DNA of 5,862 bases from NCBI GenBank assembly GCA_937975735.1, contig CALJUI010000345.1:1-5862 (forward strand), in the 5' to 3' direction. The notes under the pieces were generated by a model. That model made no database searches. It saw nothing but the letters and a program-made list of their open reading frames with translations, and was not told where the DNA came from. Position 1 is the first letter of the stretch, and every line of letters begins with the position of its first letter. The translations under genes and the position numbers were made by a program. The DNA is from an uncultured Rubrivivax sp. (GTDB lineage: Bacteria; Pseudomonadota; Gammaproteobacteria; Burkholderiales; Burkholderiaceae_C). This document shows, in pieces, positions 1 through 5,862 of this stretch.

Positions 1-75
1 CCGTGACGCTACTCGGCGGCCAGCGCGCCGCCGCTCGATCTGCGCCTGCGGCGCGGTTTCGCCGCCTCGCCGGGC

Positions 76-315
76 GTGCGTCAGCAGGCGCTCGACGACC
101 CGCGGGCCAACGGCGCACGCGCGCCGACGGTCGAGTCGCGCATCGCGAGCGCGCTCGCCGACCGGCCGCTGGCCGAGGAGCCAATGGCCGATGGCCGGCG
201 GCGGATCCGCAAGGGCCAGGGTTGCGTCGAGGTCCACGACGCGCGCATCGCGGCGATCGACCCGTTCAGCGAAAGCGTCAGGCCGAGCCCGAAACAGGCC
301 CGCCCGTGCTCCTGA
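76..315 (+). CDS. hypothetical protein, 3' part; 5' end unclear
   Basis: I do not recognise the family. From the GTG at 76 the frame gives 79 residues ending in a TGA at 313-315. Nearly all third codon positions are G or C, which supports real coding. The same signature continues upstream to position 7, through codons for RYSAASAPPLDLRLRRG, until an in-frame TGA at 4-6. There is no ATG, GTG or TTG between 7 and 75. Either translation starts at GTG 76, or the true N-terminus lies before the window in another frame and a frameshift joins it. The C-terminus is hydrophilic, with two cysteines (in GQGCVEVHD and ARPCS) and a DPFSESVRPSP segment. It resembles the tails of small exported proteins seen in Burkholderiales, but that is an impression and no signal peptide is visible. 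The last 38 bases overlap the 3' end of the acyl-CoA synthetase gene on the other strand. Confidence 0.5.
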   Translation: MRQQALDDPRANGARAPTVESRIASALADRPLAEEPMADGRRRIRKGQGCVEVHDARIAAIDPFSESVRPSPKQARPCS

Positions 316-2005
316 GCGCCTCGGCGCGCGCCTGCTCCTGCAGCCGCAGCACACGCCGCTGCACCTTGCCGGTGGTCGTCATCGGCAGCGCGTCGATGAA
401 CTCGATCTCCTTCGGATACTCGTAGGGCGCGAGCTGGCCGCGCACGTGGCGCTGCAGCGCGTCGACCAGCGCGGCATCGCCCGCGTGGCCCGGCGCCAGC
501 ACGACGTAGGCCTTGACCACCGCGCCGCGCTCGGGGTCGGGCTTGGGCACGACGGCGGCATTGGCCACCGCCGGGTGCTTGACGAGGCAGTTCTCGATCT
601 CGCTCGGGCCGATGCGGTAGCCGGCGGCCTTGAACATGTCGTCGCTGCGGCCCTGGTACCAGAGGTAGCCGTCTTCGTCCATCACCGCCATGTCGCCGGT
701 GCGGCACCAGCTGGCGGCCGGATCCCCCGTGAACTTGGCGCGCGTGGCCGCGTCGTTCTTCCAGTAGCCGAGAAAGAACACCGGGTCCGGGTGGCCGTGC
801 ACGTCGAGCCGGTGCACCGCGACCTCGCCCGGCGTGCCGCGCGGGCACTCACGGCCGGCGTCGTCGATCACCGCGATCCGGTGGCCCGGGTAGGGCCTGC
901 CCATGCTCCCAGGCCGCGCCGGCCAGCCGGCGGCCTCGCGCCCGTCGGCGTCGACGCTGCGCGTGCAGTTGCCGACGATGTAGTTGATCTCGGTCTGCCC
1001 GAACATCTCGTTGATCGTCACGCCGAGCCGGTCGCGGCCGTAGGCGAAGACCGCGTCGCCGACCGCCTCGCCGGCGCTCATCACCGCGCGCAGCGCGAGG
1101 CGGTAGCGTCGGCGCGGGTCGGGCACCGCCTTCATCATCGCCTTCAGCGCGGTCGGGAACAGGAAGGTGTGGGTGACCCGGTGGCGCTGCATCAGCTCGA
1201 ACGCGCGCTCCGGCGCGAAGCGGCCGCGGAAGCCGACGATCTCGCGGCCGAAGTACAGCGTCGGCAGCAGCGCGTCCATCAGCCCGCCGGTCCAGGCCCA
1301 GTCGGCCGGCGACCAGAACACCGCGTCGTGCTGCGGAAACCAGTTCTGGCTGCAGACGAAGCCGGTCAGGTTGCCGATCAGCGCGCGATGCGGGATCAGC
1401 GCGCCTTTCGGCGGGCCGGTGGTGCCGCTGGTGTAGATCAGCACCGCAGGGTCGTCGGCAGCGGTGACGACCGGGTCGAAGCGGTCGGCCTCGCGGCCGA
1501 GCGCGGCACCCCAGTCCAGGTCGCCGCGGCCGGCGGCGGCTCCGGCGGCGATCACCGTGCGCAGGCCCGTGCAGCCGGCGCGCACGCTGCACAGCGCGTC
1601 GATCGCCGACTCGTCGACGATCGCCGCCACCGCCTCGCTGTGCTCGAGCCGGTAGGCGAGCGCATCGGGACCGAACAGCATCGACAGCGGCATCGCGATC
1701 GCGCCGAGCTGGTAGACCGCCATGTGCGCGACGGCGGTCTCGAAGCGCTGCGGCATCACGATCGCGACCCGGTCGCCGCGCGCGACGCCGCGCCGGCGCA
1801 GCGCCGCCGACAGCCGGTTCGCATCGCGCTGCAGCTCGGCATAGCGGTGGGTCGACGAACTGCCGTCCTCGGCCTCGCAGCGGATCGCGACCCGCCCGGG
1901 CGCCTCGCGAGCCCAGCGCCGGCAACACGCCTCGGCGATGTTGAAGCGCGCGGGCACCGACCAGCGGAAGTCGGCGTGCAGTGCGTGATGCCGGTCGGCG
2001 GTCAT
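278..2005 (-). CDS. AMP-forming acyl-CoA synthetase (medium-chain/acetyl-CoA synthetase-like)
   Basis: This 575-residue protein belongs to the ANL (acyl-adenylate-forming) superfamily. Such enzymes activate a carboxylic acid with ATP to an acyl-adenylate and transfer it to CoA, normally in the cytoplasm. The core motifs are complete: the P-loop YTSGTTGPPKG (191-201), WSPADWAWTGG (231-241), FGQTE (335-339), RTGD (435-438), the hinge QGRSDDMFKAAGYRIGPSEI (451-470) and the C-terminal PMTTTGK with catalytic Lys547. Length is normal for the family. The layout with PADWAW and a FKAAGYRIGPSEIE hinge fits the medium-chain/acetyl-CoA synthetase-like branch; acyl chain length cannot be read from the sequence. 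The start is ATG at 2005-2003, which shares ATGA with the stop of the upstream acetyltransferase gene, so translation is probably coupled. The frame stays open to 2131, but that extension lies inside the acetyltransferase gene and has an arginine-rich shadow composition, so I rejected it. Confidence 0.95.
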   Translation of the reverse strand: MTADRHHALHADFRWSVPARFNIAEACCRRWAREAPGRVAIRCEAEDGSSSTHRYAELQRDANRLSAALRRRGVARGDRVAIVMPQRFETAVAHMAVYQLGAIAMPLSMLFGPDALAYRLEHSEAVAAIVDESAIDALCSVRAGCTGLRTVIAAGAAAGRGDLDWGAALGREADRFDPVVTAADDPAVLIYTSGTTGPPKGALIPHRALIGNLTGFVCSQNWFPQHDAVFWSPADWAWTGGLMDALLPTLYFGREIVGFRGRFAPERAFELMQRHRVTHTFLFPTALKAMMKAVPDPRRRYRLALRAVMSAGEAVGDAVFAYGRDRLGVTINEMFGQTEINYIVGNCTRSVDADGREAAGWPARPGSMGRPYPGHRIAVIDDAGRECPRGTPGEVAVHRLDVHGHPDPVFFLGYWKNDAATRAKFTGDPAASWCRTGDMAVMDEDGYLWYQGRSDDMFKAAGYRIGPSEIENCLVKHPAVANAAVVPKPDPERGAVVKAYVVLAPGHAGDAALVDALQRHVRGQLAPYEYPKEIEFIDALPMTTTGKVQRRVLRLQEQARAEALRSTGGPVSGSA

Positions 2006-2496
2006 GGGCGGGCGCGGAAGGCGTCGAGCGACTCGCCGGCGATGCGGCAGATGCGCCAGTCGGGCATCACCGTCGCGCCCATCTTCTCGTAGAAGCGGAT
2101 CGCCGAAGCGTTCCAGTCCAGCACGCTCCACTCGAAGCGGCCGTAGCCGCGCGTCGTCGCCAGCGCGCCCAGGTGCTCGAGCAGTGCCCGGCCGATGCCC
2201 GCGCCGCGATATGCCGGCTGCACGTAGAGGTCCTCGAGGTACAGGCCCGGCTTGCCGAGGAAGGTCGAGAAGTTGGTGAAGAAGAGCGCGAAGCCGACGA
2301 CCCGGCCGTCGACCTCGGCGACCACCGCCTCGGCCACCGGTCGATCGCCGAACAGGTGCGGATGCAGGCTCTCCGGCGTGACCGCGAGCAGGTGGCCGAG
2401 CTGCTCGAAGTCGGCCAGTTCAGCGATCAGTCCGACGATCGCCGACAGATCTGATGGCGCGGCAGCGCGCAAGGCGAAGGATGGGCGGGCATTCAT
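2002..2496 (-). CDS. GNAT N-acetyltransferase, SSAT (diamine/thialysine acetyltransferase)-like
   Basis: This 164-residue single-domain GNAT transfers acetyl from acetyl-CoA to an amine. The acetyl-CoA pyrophosphate loop is QPAYRGAGIG (93-102). It is preceded by the strand YLEDLYV (86-92) and followed by WSVLDWN (123-129) and FYEKMGA (135-141). The YLED...RGxGIG...DWN...FY pattern is characteristic of spermidine/spermine and thialysine acetyltransferases. Glu88 and Tyr136 are spaced like the catalytic Glu and Tyr of human SSAT1 (48 residues apart), from memory of that enzyme. The polyamine or amine substrate is an inference; other small amines or protein lysines are possible. I chose ATG 2496-2494 because the upstream alternative at 2538 adds 14 residues unlike the family, and a promoter-like element sits between the two. 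There is no good Shine-Dalgarno before this start. The stop overlaps the start of the acyl-CoA synthetase gene by 4 bases (ATGA), making this the first gene of a two-gene operon. Confidence 0.92.
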   Translation of the reverse strand: MNARPSFALRAAAPSDLSAIVGLIAELADFEQLGHLLAVTPESLHPHLFGDRPVAEAVVAEVDGRVVGFALFFTNFSTFLGKPGLYLEDLYVQPAYRGAGIGRALLEHLGALATTRGYGRFEWSVLDWNASAIRFYEKMGATVMPDWRICRIAGESLDAFRARP

Positions 2497-2503
2497 GGCG
2501 CTG

Positions 2504-2531
2504 ATTGTGGCTTCACCGCCCGGCGATTCAA
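2504..2531 (-). promoter_or_regulatory. putative promoter of the acetyltransferase/acyl-CoA synthetase operon
   Basis: On the minus strand there is TTGAAT (2531-2526), a 16-base spacer, and CACAAT (2509-2504). Each hexamer matches 4 of 6 bases of the sigma-70 consensus. Only 7 bases separate the -10-like hexamer from the ATG at 2496, so transcription would begin at or next to the start codon. This agrees with the lack of a Shine-Dalgarno sequence there. It was found by eye and not scored against background. Confidence 0.4.
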
Positions 2532-2593
2532 GGTCCAATGGCGACGCTCAACGATCAGGTCAAGGTGCCGGCGTCGCCCGCCGGCCCCGCGTC

Positions 2594-2599
2594 CGAGGA
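2594..2599 (+). promoter_or_regulatory. ribosome binding site of the HD-GYP-like gene
   Basis: CGAGGA ends 8 bases before the ATG at 2608. It is a good Shine-Dalgarno match at a normal distance and supports that ATG as a start codon, rather than the ATG at 2538 in another frame. Confidence 0.6.
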
Positions 2600-2607
2600 C
2601 AACAACC

Positions 2608-3729
2608 ATGCGCTACACGCCCTTGTTGGCCGTCAAGCACCGCGTCGCGGTCGGCCAGCCGCTGCCCTTCAACGTCTTCAACCGCGACCACACGCTGCTG
2701 CTGGCGAAGTCGCAGGTGATCGACAGCGCCGAGCAACTGCAGGCGCTGTTCGATCGCGGCATGCTCGTCGACCTCGCCGAGCTCTACCGCGATGCCGGTG
2801 CGATCGCCCAGGCGCCGCGCGAGCTGCTGCCGGCGCTGTGGGCCGACAACCTCGCCCAGATCAGCCAGGCGCTGCGCCGGGCCGACAGCCCGACTTTCCG
2901 CGAAGCCATCGACGAGACCTCGGCGCCGGTGCAGGCGCTGATCGCCCGCGACCCTGACCTCGCGATCTTCCAGGTCATGCGCCACGAGGCCAGCGCCCAC
3001 GTCCAGTATGGGCTCGACCACTCGCTGCACGCCGCCATCGTCTGCCGGCTGGTCGCGCAGCGGCTCGCCTGGTCGCCCGACGAGGCGACGCGCGCGTTCA
3101 AGGCCGCGCTGACGATGAACATCTCGATGCTCGAACTGCAGGGCCAGCTCGCGTCCCAGGTCTCGCCGCCGACCGAGCGCCAGCGGCGCGAGATCCGCAG
3201 CCATCCGATCCGCAGCCGCGACATGCTGATCGCGGCGGGCATCACCGACGTCGACTGGCTGCGCGCCGTCGAGCAGCACCACGAGAAGCCCGACGCCAGC
3301 GGCTATCCGCTGGGCCTGCCGCTGCAGGACGAGCTGGCCACGCTGCTGCAGCGCGCCGACATCTACACCGCCAAGCTCAGTCCTCGGCTGGGCCGCGAGG
3401 CGGTCGCCGCCGACCGGGCGGGCCGCGAGATCTTCATGAGCGATCCGTCGAGTCCGATCAACGCCGCGCTGGTCAAGGAATTCGGCGTCTATCCGCCGGG
3501 CAGCTTCGTGCGGCTGCACTGCGGCGAGACCGGCATCGTCGTCCAGCGCGGGCCGACCGTGATGGCCCCGGTCGTCGCCGCGCTGACCAACCCGCAGGGC
3601 CTGCCGCACGAGCGGCCGGTGCGCCGCGACACCACCGAGCGCGCCTATGCCGTGGTCGGCATCGTGCCGGCGAAGGCAGTGTCCACGCGGATGAAGCCGG
3701 AGCAGCTGGCCGAACTCGTCACGCGCTGA
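2608..3729 (+). CDS. HD-GYP-like signalling protein with degenerate HD motif
   Basis: The 373-residue protein has an N-terminal domain of about 60 residues (VGQPLPFNVFNRDHTLLLAK at 15-34, then an AEQLQALFDRG helix). An HD-GYP-type helical domain follows at about 125-280, then a C-terminal tail containing EFGVYPPGSFVRL (291-303). HD-GYP proteins are typically cyclic-di-GMP phosphodiesterases. Recognisable parts here are the DHSLHAA helix (His138), HP (199-200), HHEKPDASGYP (224-234, keeping HHE and GYP) and RADIY (249-253, keeping Asp251). The central HD pair is missing: the expected LHDIGK reads TMNISM, with Met170-Asn171 in place of His-Asp and Met174 in place of Lys. DG of HHExxDGxGYP is DA. 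It may therefore be catalytically weak or act as a nucleotide sensor, which is inference. There is no signal peptide or transmembrane segment, so it is probably cytoplasmic. A codon-like stretch upstream in another frame raises the possibility of a longer N-terminus. Confidence 0.85.
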   Translation: MRYTPLLAVKHRVAVGQPLPFNVFNRDHTLLLAKSQVIDSAEQLQALFDRGMLVDLAELYRDAGAIAQAPRELLPALWADNLAQISQALRRADSPTFREAIDETSAPVQALIARDPDLAIFQVMRHEASAHVQYGLDHSLHAAIVCRLVAQRLAWSPDEATRAFKAALTMNISMLELQGQLASQVSPPTERQRREIRSHPIRSRDMLIAAGITDVDWLRAVEQHHEKPDASGYPLGLPLQDELATLLQRADIYTAKLSPRLGREAVAADRAGREIFMSDPSSPINAALVKEFGVYPPGSFVRLHCGETGIVVQRGPTVMAPVVAALTNPQGLPHERPVRRDTTERAYAVVGIVPAKAVSTRMKPEQLAELVTR

Positions 3730-3766
3730 CGTCGCCCGCCGGACAGCGCGCGGGCCTGCGCTGGCC

Positions 3767-3772
3767 TACAGT
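3767..3772 (+). promoter_or_regulatory. putative -10 element of the alpha/beta hydrolase gene
   Basis: TACAGT matches TATAAT at 4 of 6 positions and lies 8 bases before the ATG at 3781. The transcript could therefore start at or next to the start codon, and no Shine-Dalgarno sequence precedes it. No matching -35 element is at the expected distance (CGGACA at 3740-3745 is 21 bases upstream). Weak evidence; read-through from the HD-GYP-like gene is equally possible. Confidence 0.25.
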
Positions 3773-3780
3773 CCGGCGCC

Positions 3781-4722
3781 ATGCATCATGTCTACACGCA
3801 GCGGCGCGCGCCGGCCTCGACCTTCGTGCCCGTGCGCGGGCTGCAGTACCACGTGCAGCAATGGGGCGACGCCGCGCTGGCGACGGCCGCACGGCCGGCG
3901 CTGGTGATGGTGCACGGCTGGATGGACGTCGGCGCGTCGTTCCAGTTCACCGTCGACGCGCTTGCCGCGCACGAGGGGGTCGACCGCCTCGTGGTCGCGC
4001 CGGACTGGCGAGGCTTCGGCCTGACCGCCCCGCCGCCGGGCACCGACAGCTACTGGTTCCCCGACTACCTGGCCGACCTCGACGCGCTGCTCGACCAGGT
4101 GTCGCCGAACGCGCCGGTCGACCTCGTCGGCCACAGCATGGGCGGCAACGTCGCGATGAGCTACGCCGGCGTGCGGCCGCAGCGCGTGCGCCGGCTGGTG
4201 AACCTGGAGGGCTTCGGGCTGCCCAGGACCGAGCCCGACGACGCGCCGAAACGCCTGGCGCAGTGGCTCGACCAGATCCGGACGCCGGCGGCGCTGCGCG
4301 ACTACGACAGCCTGGCTGCCGTCGCCGAACGGCTGCGCCGCAACAACCCGCGGCTGTCCGCGGCGCAGGCGGGCTGGCTCGCGCCGCACTGGTCGCGCCG
4401 AAGTGCCGACGGGCGCTGGCAGATCCTCGGCGACCCGGCGCACAAGCACGTCAACCCGGTCCTGTACCGCGTCGACGAGGTGCTCGCCGGCTGGCGCGGC
4501 ATCCGCGCGCCGCTGCTGTGGGTCGAAGGCGCCGAGACCGACGTTGGCCAATGGTGGGGCGCGCGCTACCCGCGCAGCGAGTTCGACGAGCGCCTGGCCG
4601 TCGTCGCCGACCATCGCCGCGTCCGCATCGAGGGCGCCGGCCACATGCTGCACCACGATCAGCCGGAGCGCCTGGCCGAGCAGCTGGCGGCCTTCCTGTC
4701 GGGCGATGGGCCGCCCGCCTGA
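3781..4722 (+). CDS. alpha/beta-fold hydrolase
   Basis: A 313-residue protein with the standard alpha/beta hydrolase order. VMVHGWMDV (42-50) provides the oxyanion-hole HG, and APDWRGFGLT (73-82) follows it. The nucleophile elbow VGHSMGGN (116-123) carries Ser119. LLWVEGAETD (245-254) holds the likely acid, most plausibly Asp254, although Glu249 or Glu252 is possible. AGHMLH (286-291) carries His288. A cap region lies roughly between 145 and 235. The family covers esterases, lipases, epoxide hydrolases and C-C hydrolases, and the substrate cannot be told from sequence. No signal peptide is visible, so it is probably cytoplasmic. It starts 51 bases after the HD-GYP-like gene and ends 51 bases before prfB, all on the same strand. 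The ATG at 3781 fits the family N-terminus (FVPVRGLQYHVQQWGD) and lacks a clear ribosome binding site. Confidence 0.92.
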   Translation: MHHVYTQRRAPASTFVPVRGLQYHVQQWGDAALATAARPALVMVHGWMDVGASFQFTVDALAAHEGVDRLVVAPDWRGFGLTAPPPGTDSYWFPDYLADLDALLDQVSPNAPVDLVGHSMGGNVAMSYAGVRPQRVRRLVNLEGFGLPRTEPDDAPKRLAQWLDQIRTPAALRDYDSLAAVAERLRRNNPRLSAAQAGWLAPHWSRRSADGRWQILGDPAHKHVNPVLYRVDEVLAGWRGIRAPLLWVEGAETDVGQWWGARYPRSEFDERLAVVADHRRVRIEGAGHMLHHDQPERLAEQLAAFLSGDGPPA

Positions 4723-4747
4723 AGCGACCGCGCCCGCATGCGAAAAT
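4719..4747 (+). promoter_or_regulatory. putative prfB promoter
   Basis: TG (4739-4740) followed one base later by GAAAAT (4742-4747) forms an extended -10-like element. CTGAAG (4719-4724), overlapping the stop codon of the hydrolase gene, is a poor -35 candidate at a 17-base spacing. Transcription would start near 4754, giving a leader of about 20 bases that contains the AGG at 4765-4767. This would let prfB be expressed independently of the hydrolase gene. Judged by eye. Confidence 0.4.
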
Positions 4748-4763
4748 CGCGGGTTCCGACAAG

Positions 4764-4767
4764 CAGG
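4764..4767 (+). promoter_or_regulatory. ribosome binding site of prfB
   Basis: CAGG ends 6 bases before the ATG at 4774. It is a short but normally placed Shine-Dalgarno sequence and supports this start. Confidence 0.45.
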
Positions 4768-4773
4768 TTCCCC

Positions 4774-5862
4774 ATGGACAACGAACGCATCAACCAGATC
4801 GGGTCCCGTCTGGCCGACCTCGCAGCGCGCACCGACGCGCTGAGGGGGTATCTTTGACTACGACCGCAAGGCGCTCCGCCTGAACGAGGTCAACGCCGCG
4901 CTCGAGAACCCGAGCGTGTGGAACGAGCCCAAGCGCGCGCAGGAGCTCGGCCGCGAGAAGAAGTCGCTCGAGACCGTGGTCGCGACGATCGACCACCTGA
5001 GCAGCAACCTCGCCGACAACCGCGAGCTGTACGACATGTCGAAGGCCGACGGCGACGTCGACGGCCTCGCCGCGATCGACGCCGAGGCCGACGCCTTGGC
5101 GGCAACGGTCGAGGAACTCGAGTTCCGGCGCATGTTCAACAACCCGGCCGACCCGGGCAACTGCTTCATGGACATCCAGGCCGGGGCCGGCGGCACCGAG
5201 GCCTGCGACTGGGCGCAGATGCTGCTGCGCCAGTACCTGCGCTACTGCGAGCGCAAGGACTACAAGGTCGAGGTGATGGAGGAGAGCGAGGGCGACGTCG
5301 CCGGCATCCGCAGCGCGACGCTGAAGATCGAGGGCGACTACGCCTTCGGCCACCTGCGCACCGAGACCGGCGTGCACCGGCTGGTGCGCAAGAGCCCGTT
5401 CGACGCCTCCGGCGGCCGCCACACGAGCTTCGCCTCGGTCTTCGTCTACCCCGAGGTCGACGACTCGATCGAGATCGAGATCAACCCGGCCGACGTGCGC
5501 ACCGACACCTTCCGCGCCAGCGGCGCCGGCGGCCAGCACATCAACAAGACCGACTCGGCGGTGCGGCTGACGCACATCCCGACCGGCATCGTCGTGCAGT
5601 GCCAGAACGACCGCTCCCAGCACCGCAACCGCGACGAGGCCTGGCAGATGCTGCGCAGCCGCCTGTACGAGCACGAGATGCGCAAGCAGATGGAAGAGCA
5701 GCAGAAGCTCGAGGACAGCAAGACCGACGTCGGCTGGGGGCACCAGATCCGCTCGTACGTGCTGGACCAGAGCCGCATCAAGGACCTGCGCACCAACGTC
5801 GAGATCTCCAACACCCAGAAGGTGCTGGACGGCGACCTCGACCCCTTCATCACGGCCAGCCT
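4774..5862 (+). CDS. prfB: peptide chain release factor 2 (RF2), with programmed +1 frameshift, 3' end cut by window
   Basis: RF2 recognises UGA and UAA in the ribosomal A site and triggers hydrolysis of peptidyl-tRNA. The reading frame is 4774-4854 joined to 4856-5862. The first 27 codons (MDNERINQIG...LRGYL) run into an in-frame TGA at 4855-4857, and a +1 shift continues as DYDRKALRLNEVNAALENP. Conventional gene finding misses the main part because it has no start codon of its own. Diagnostic features are the codon-recognition tripeptide SPF (207-209) in VRKSPFD, the catalytic GGQ (252-254) in SGAGGQHINKT, and conserved blocks DIQAGAGGTEA and YPEVDD. Residue 248 before the GGQ loop is Ala, not the Thr peculiar to E. 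coli K-12 RF2. The window holds 362 complete codons and stops inside DPFITAS-L; E. coli RF2 is 365 residues, so only a few codons are missing. Expression is autoregulated through the frameshift. In many proteobacteria lysS follows, but that lies outside the window. Confidence 0.97.
4843..4858 (+). promoter_or_regulatory. prfB: prfB programmed +1 frameshift site
   Basis: The sequence reads AGG GGG TAT CTT TGA C. AGGGGG (4843-4848) is the internal Shine-Dalgarno-like stimulator, three bases before the slippery CTT (4852-4854). TGA (4855-4857) is the zero-frame stop, followed by C, a context that weakens termination. When RF2 is scarce the ribosome pauses at UGA, tRNA-Leu slips from CUU to UUU, and translation continues with GAC (4856-4858). 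The site is base for base the E. coli arrangement. The stop is codon 28 here, and codon 26 in E. coli. Confidence 0.97.

Noticed and set aside
191..2092. Very long open frame on the plus strand across the acyl-CoA synthetase gene (633 codons).
   Set aside because: Its product is arginine-, alanine- and histidine-rich with no recognisable motif, and it lies opposite a complete, well-conserved ANL enzyme. Long antisense frames are expected in DNA this GC-rich.
2006..2131. 42-residue N-terminal extension of the acyl-CoA synthetase.
   Set aside because: It lies wholly within the acetyltransferase gene, is arginine-rich and unlike the family. The ATGA overlap start at 2005 is far better supported.
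2560..3609. 349-codon minus-strand frame opposite the HD-GYP-like gene.
   Set aside because: Shadow composition (Arg, Asp, Gln, Val repeats) and no start context. The opposite strand has recognisable domain motifs.
3734..3755. Inverted repeat GCCCGC...GCGGGC after the HD-GYP-like gene as a possible terminator.
   Set aside because: Only 6 pairs with a 10-base loop and no T tract; such matches are common by chance at this GC content.
3766..4656. 296-codon minus-strand frame opposite the alpha/beta hydrolase gene.
   Set aside because: No motif and a shadow composition. The plus-strand hydrolase has a complete triad and oxyanion motif.
3861..4883. 340-codon plus-strand frame overlapping the hydrolase and the start of prfB.
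   Set aside because: Arginine/alanine-rich out-of-frame translation of the hydrolase with no domain of its own.
4790..5743. 317-codon open frame on the minus strand opposite prfB.
   Set aside because: Low-complexity Val/Leu/Ala/Arg composition with no domain. The plus strand encodes RF2 with SPF and GGQ motifs through the same interval.
1..5862. Search by eye for tRNA genes, CRISPR repeats, insertion sequence ends and defence or toxin genes.
   Set aside because: None seen. Base and codon composition is uniform across the window, and the recognisable genes are ordinary chromosomal ones.

Overview
The window is GC-rich (about 70% by eye), with G or C at nearly every third codon position. It looks like a chromosomal segment of a betaproteobacterium, most likely Burkholderiales of the Rubrivivax/Leptothrix kind. 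That placement is inferred from base composition, the RF2 sequence and the style of the HD-GYP-like protein; no rRNA or other phylogenetic marker is present. I see no mobile element, tRNA, CRISPR array or phage gene, and no stretch over 300 bases without a gene.

Layout. Positions 1-315 (+) hold the 3' part of an unrecognised coding frame whose 5' end is unclear. Its end overlaps, tail to tail, the end of a leftward two-gene operon. Read on the minus strand, that operon is an SSAT-like GNAT acetyltransferase (2496 to 2002) followed by an AMP-forming acyl-CoA synthetase (2005 to 278), joined by an ATGA stop/start overlap. A 111-bp divergent region (2497-2607) separates it from three rightward genes. 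These are an HD-GYP-like protein whose HD pair is replaced by Met-Asn (2608-3729), an alpha/beta hydrolase (3781-4722), and prfB for peptide chain release factor 2 (4774 to beyond the window). prfB carries the classic +1 programmed frameshift site, so it reads as one protein only if the shift at 4852-4858 is followed.

How the genes relate. The acetyltransferase and acyl-CoA synthetase are almost certainly co-translated; both use acyl-CoA or CoA chemistry, but the acetyltransferase substrate is unknown. The three rightward genes have 51-bp gaps. prfB appears to have its own promoter and is a housekeeping gene under autoregulation. The HD-GYP-like protein and the hydrolase have no evident functional link to it.

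I found no convincing undescribed multi-gene system. The observations most worth following are the degenerate HD-GYP-like protein, a codon-like stretch just upstream of its start in another frame, the coupled acetyltransferase/ligase pair, and promoter -10-like elements placed so close to two start codons that the transcripts may be leaderless.
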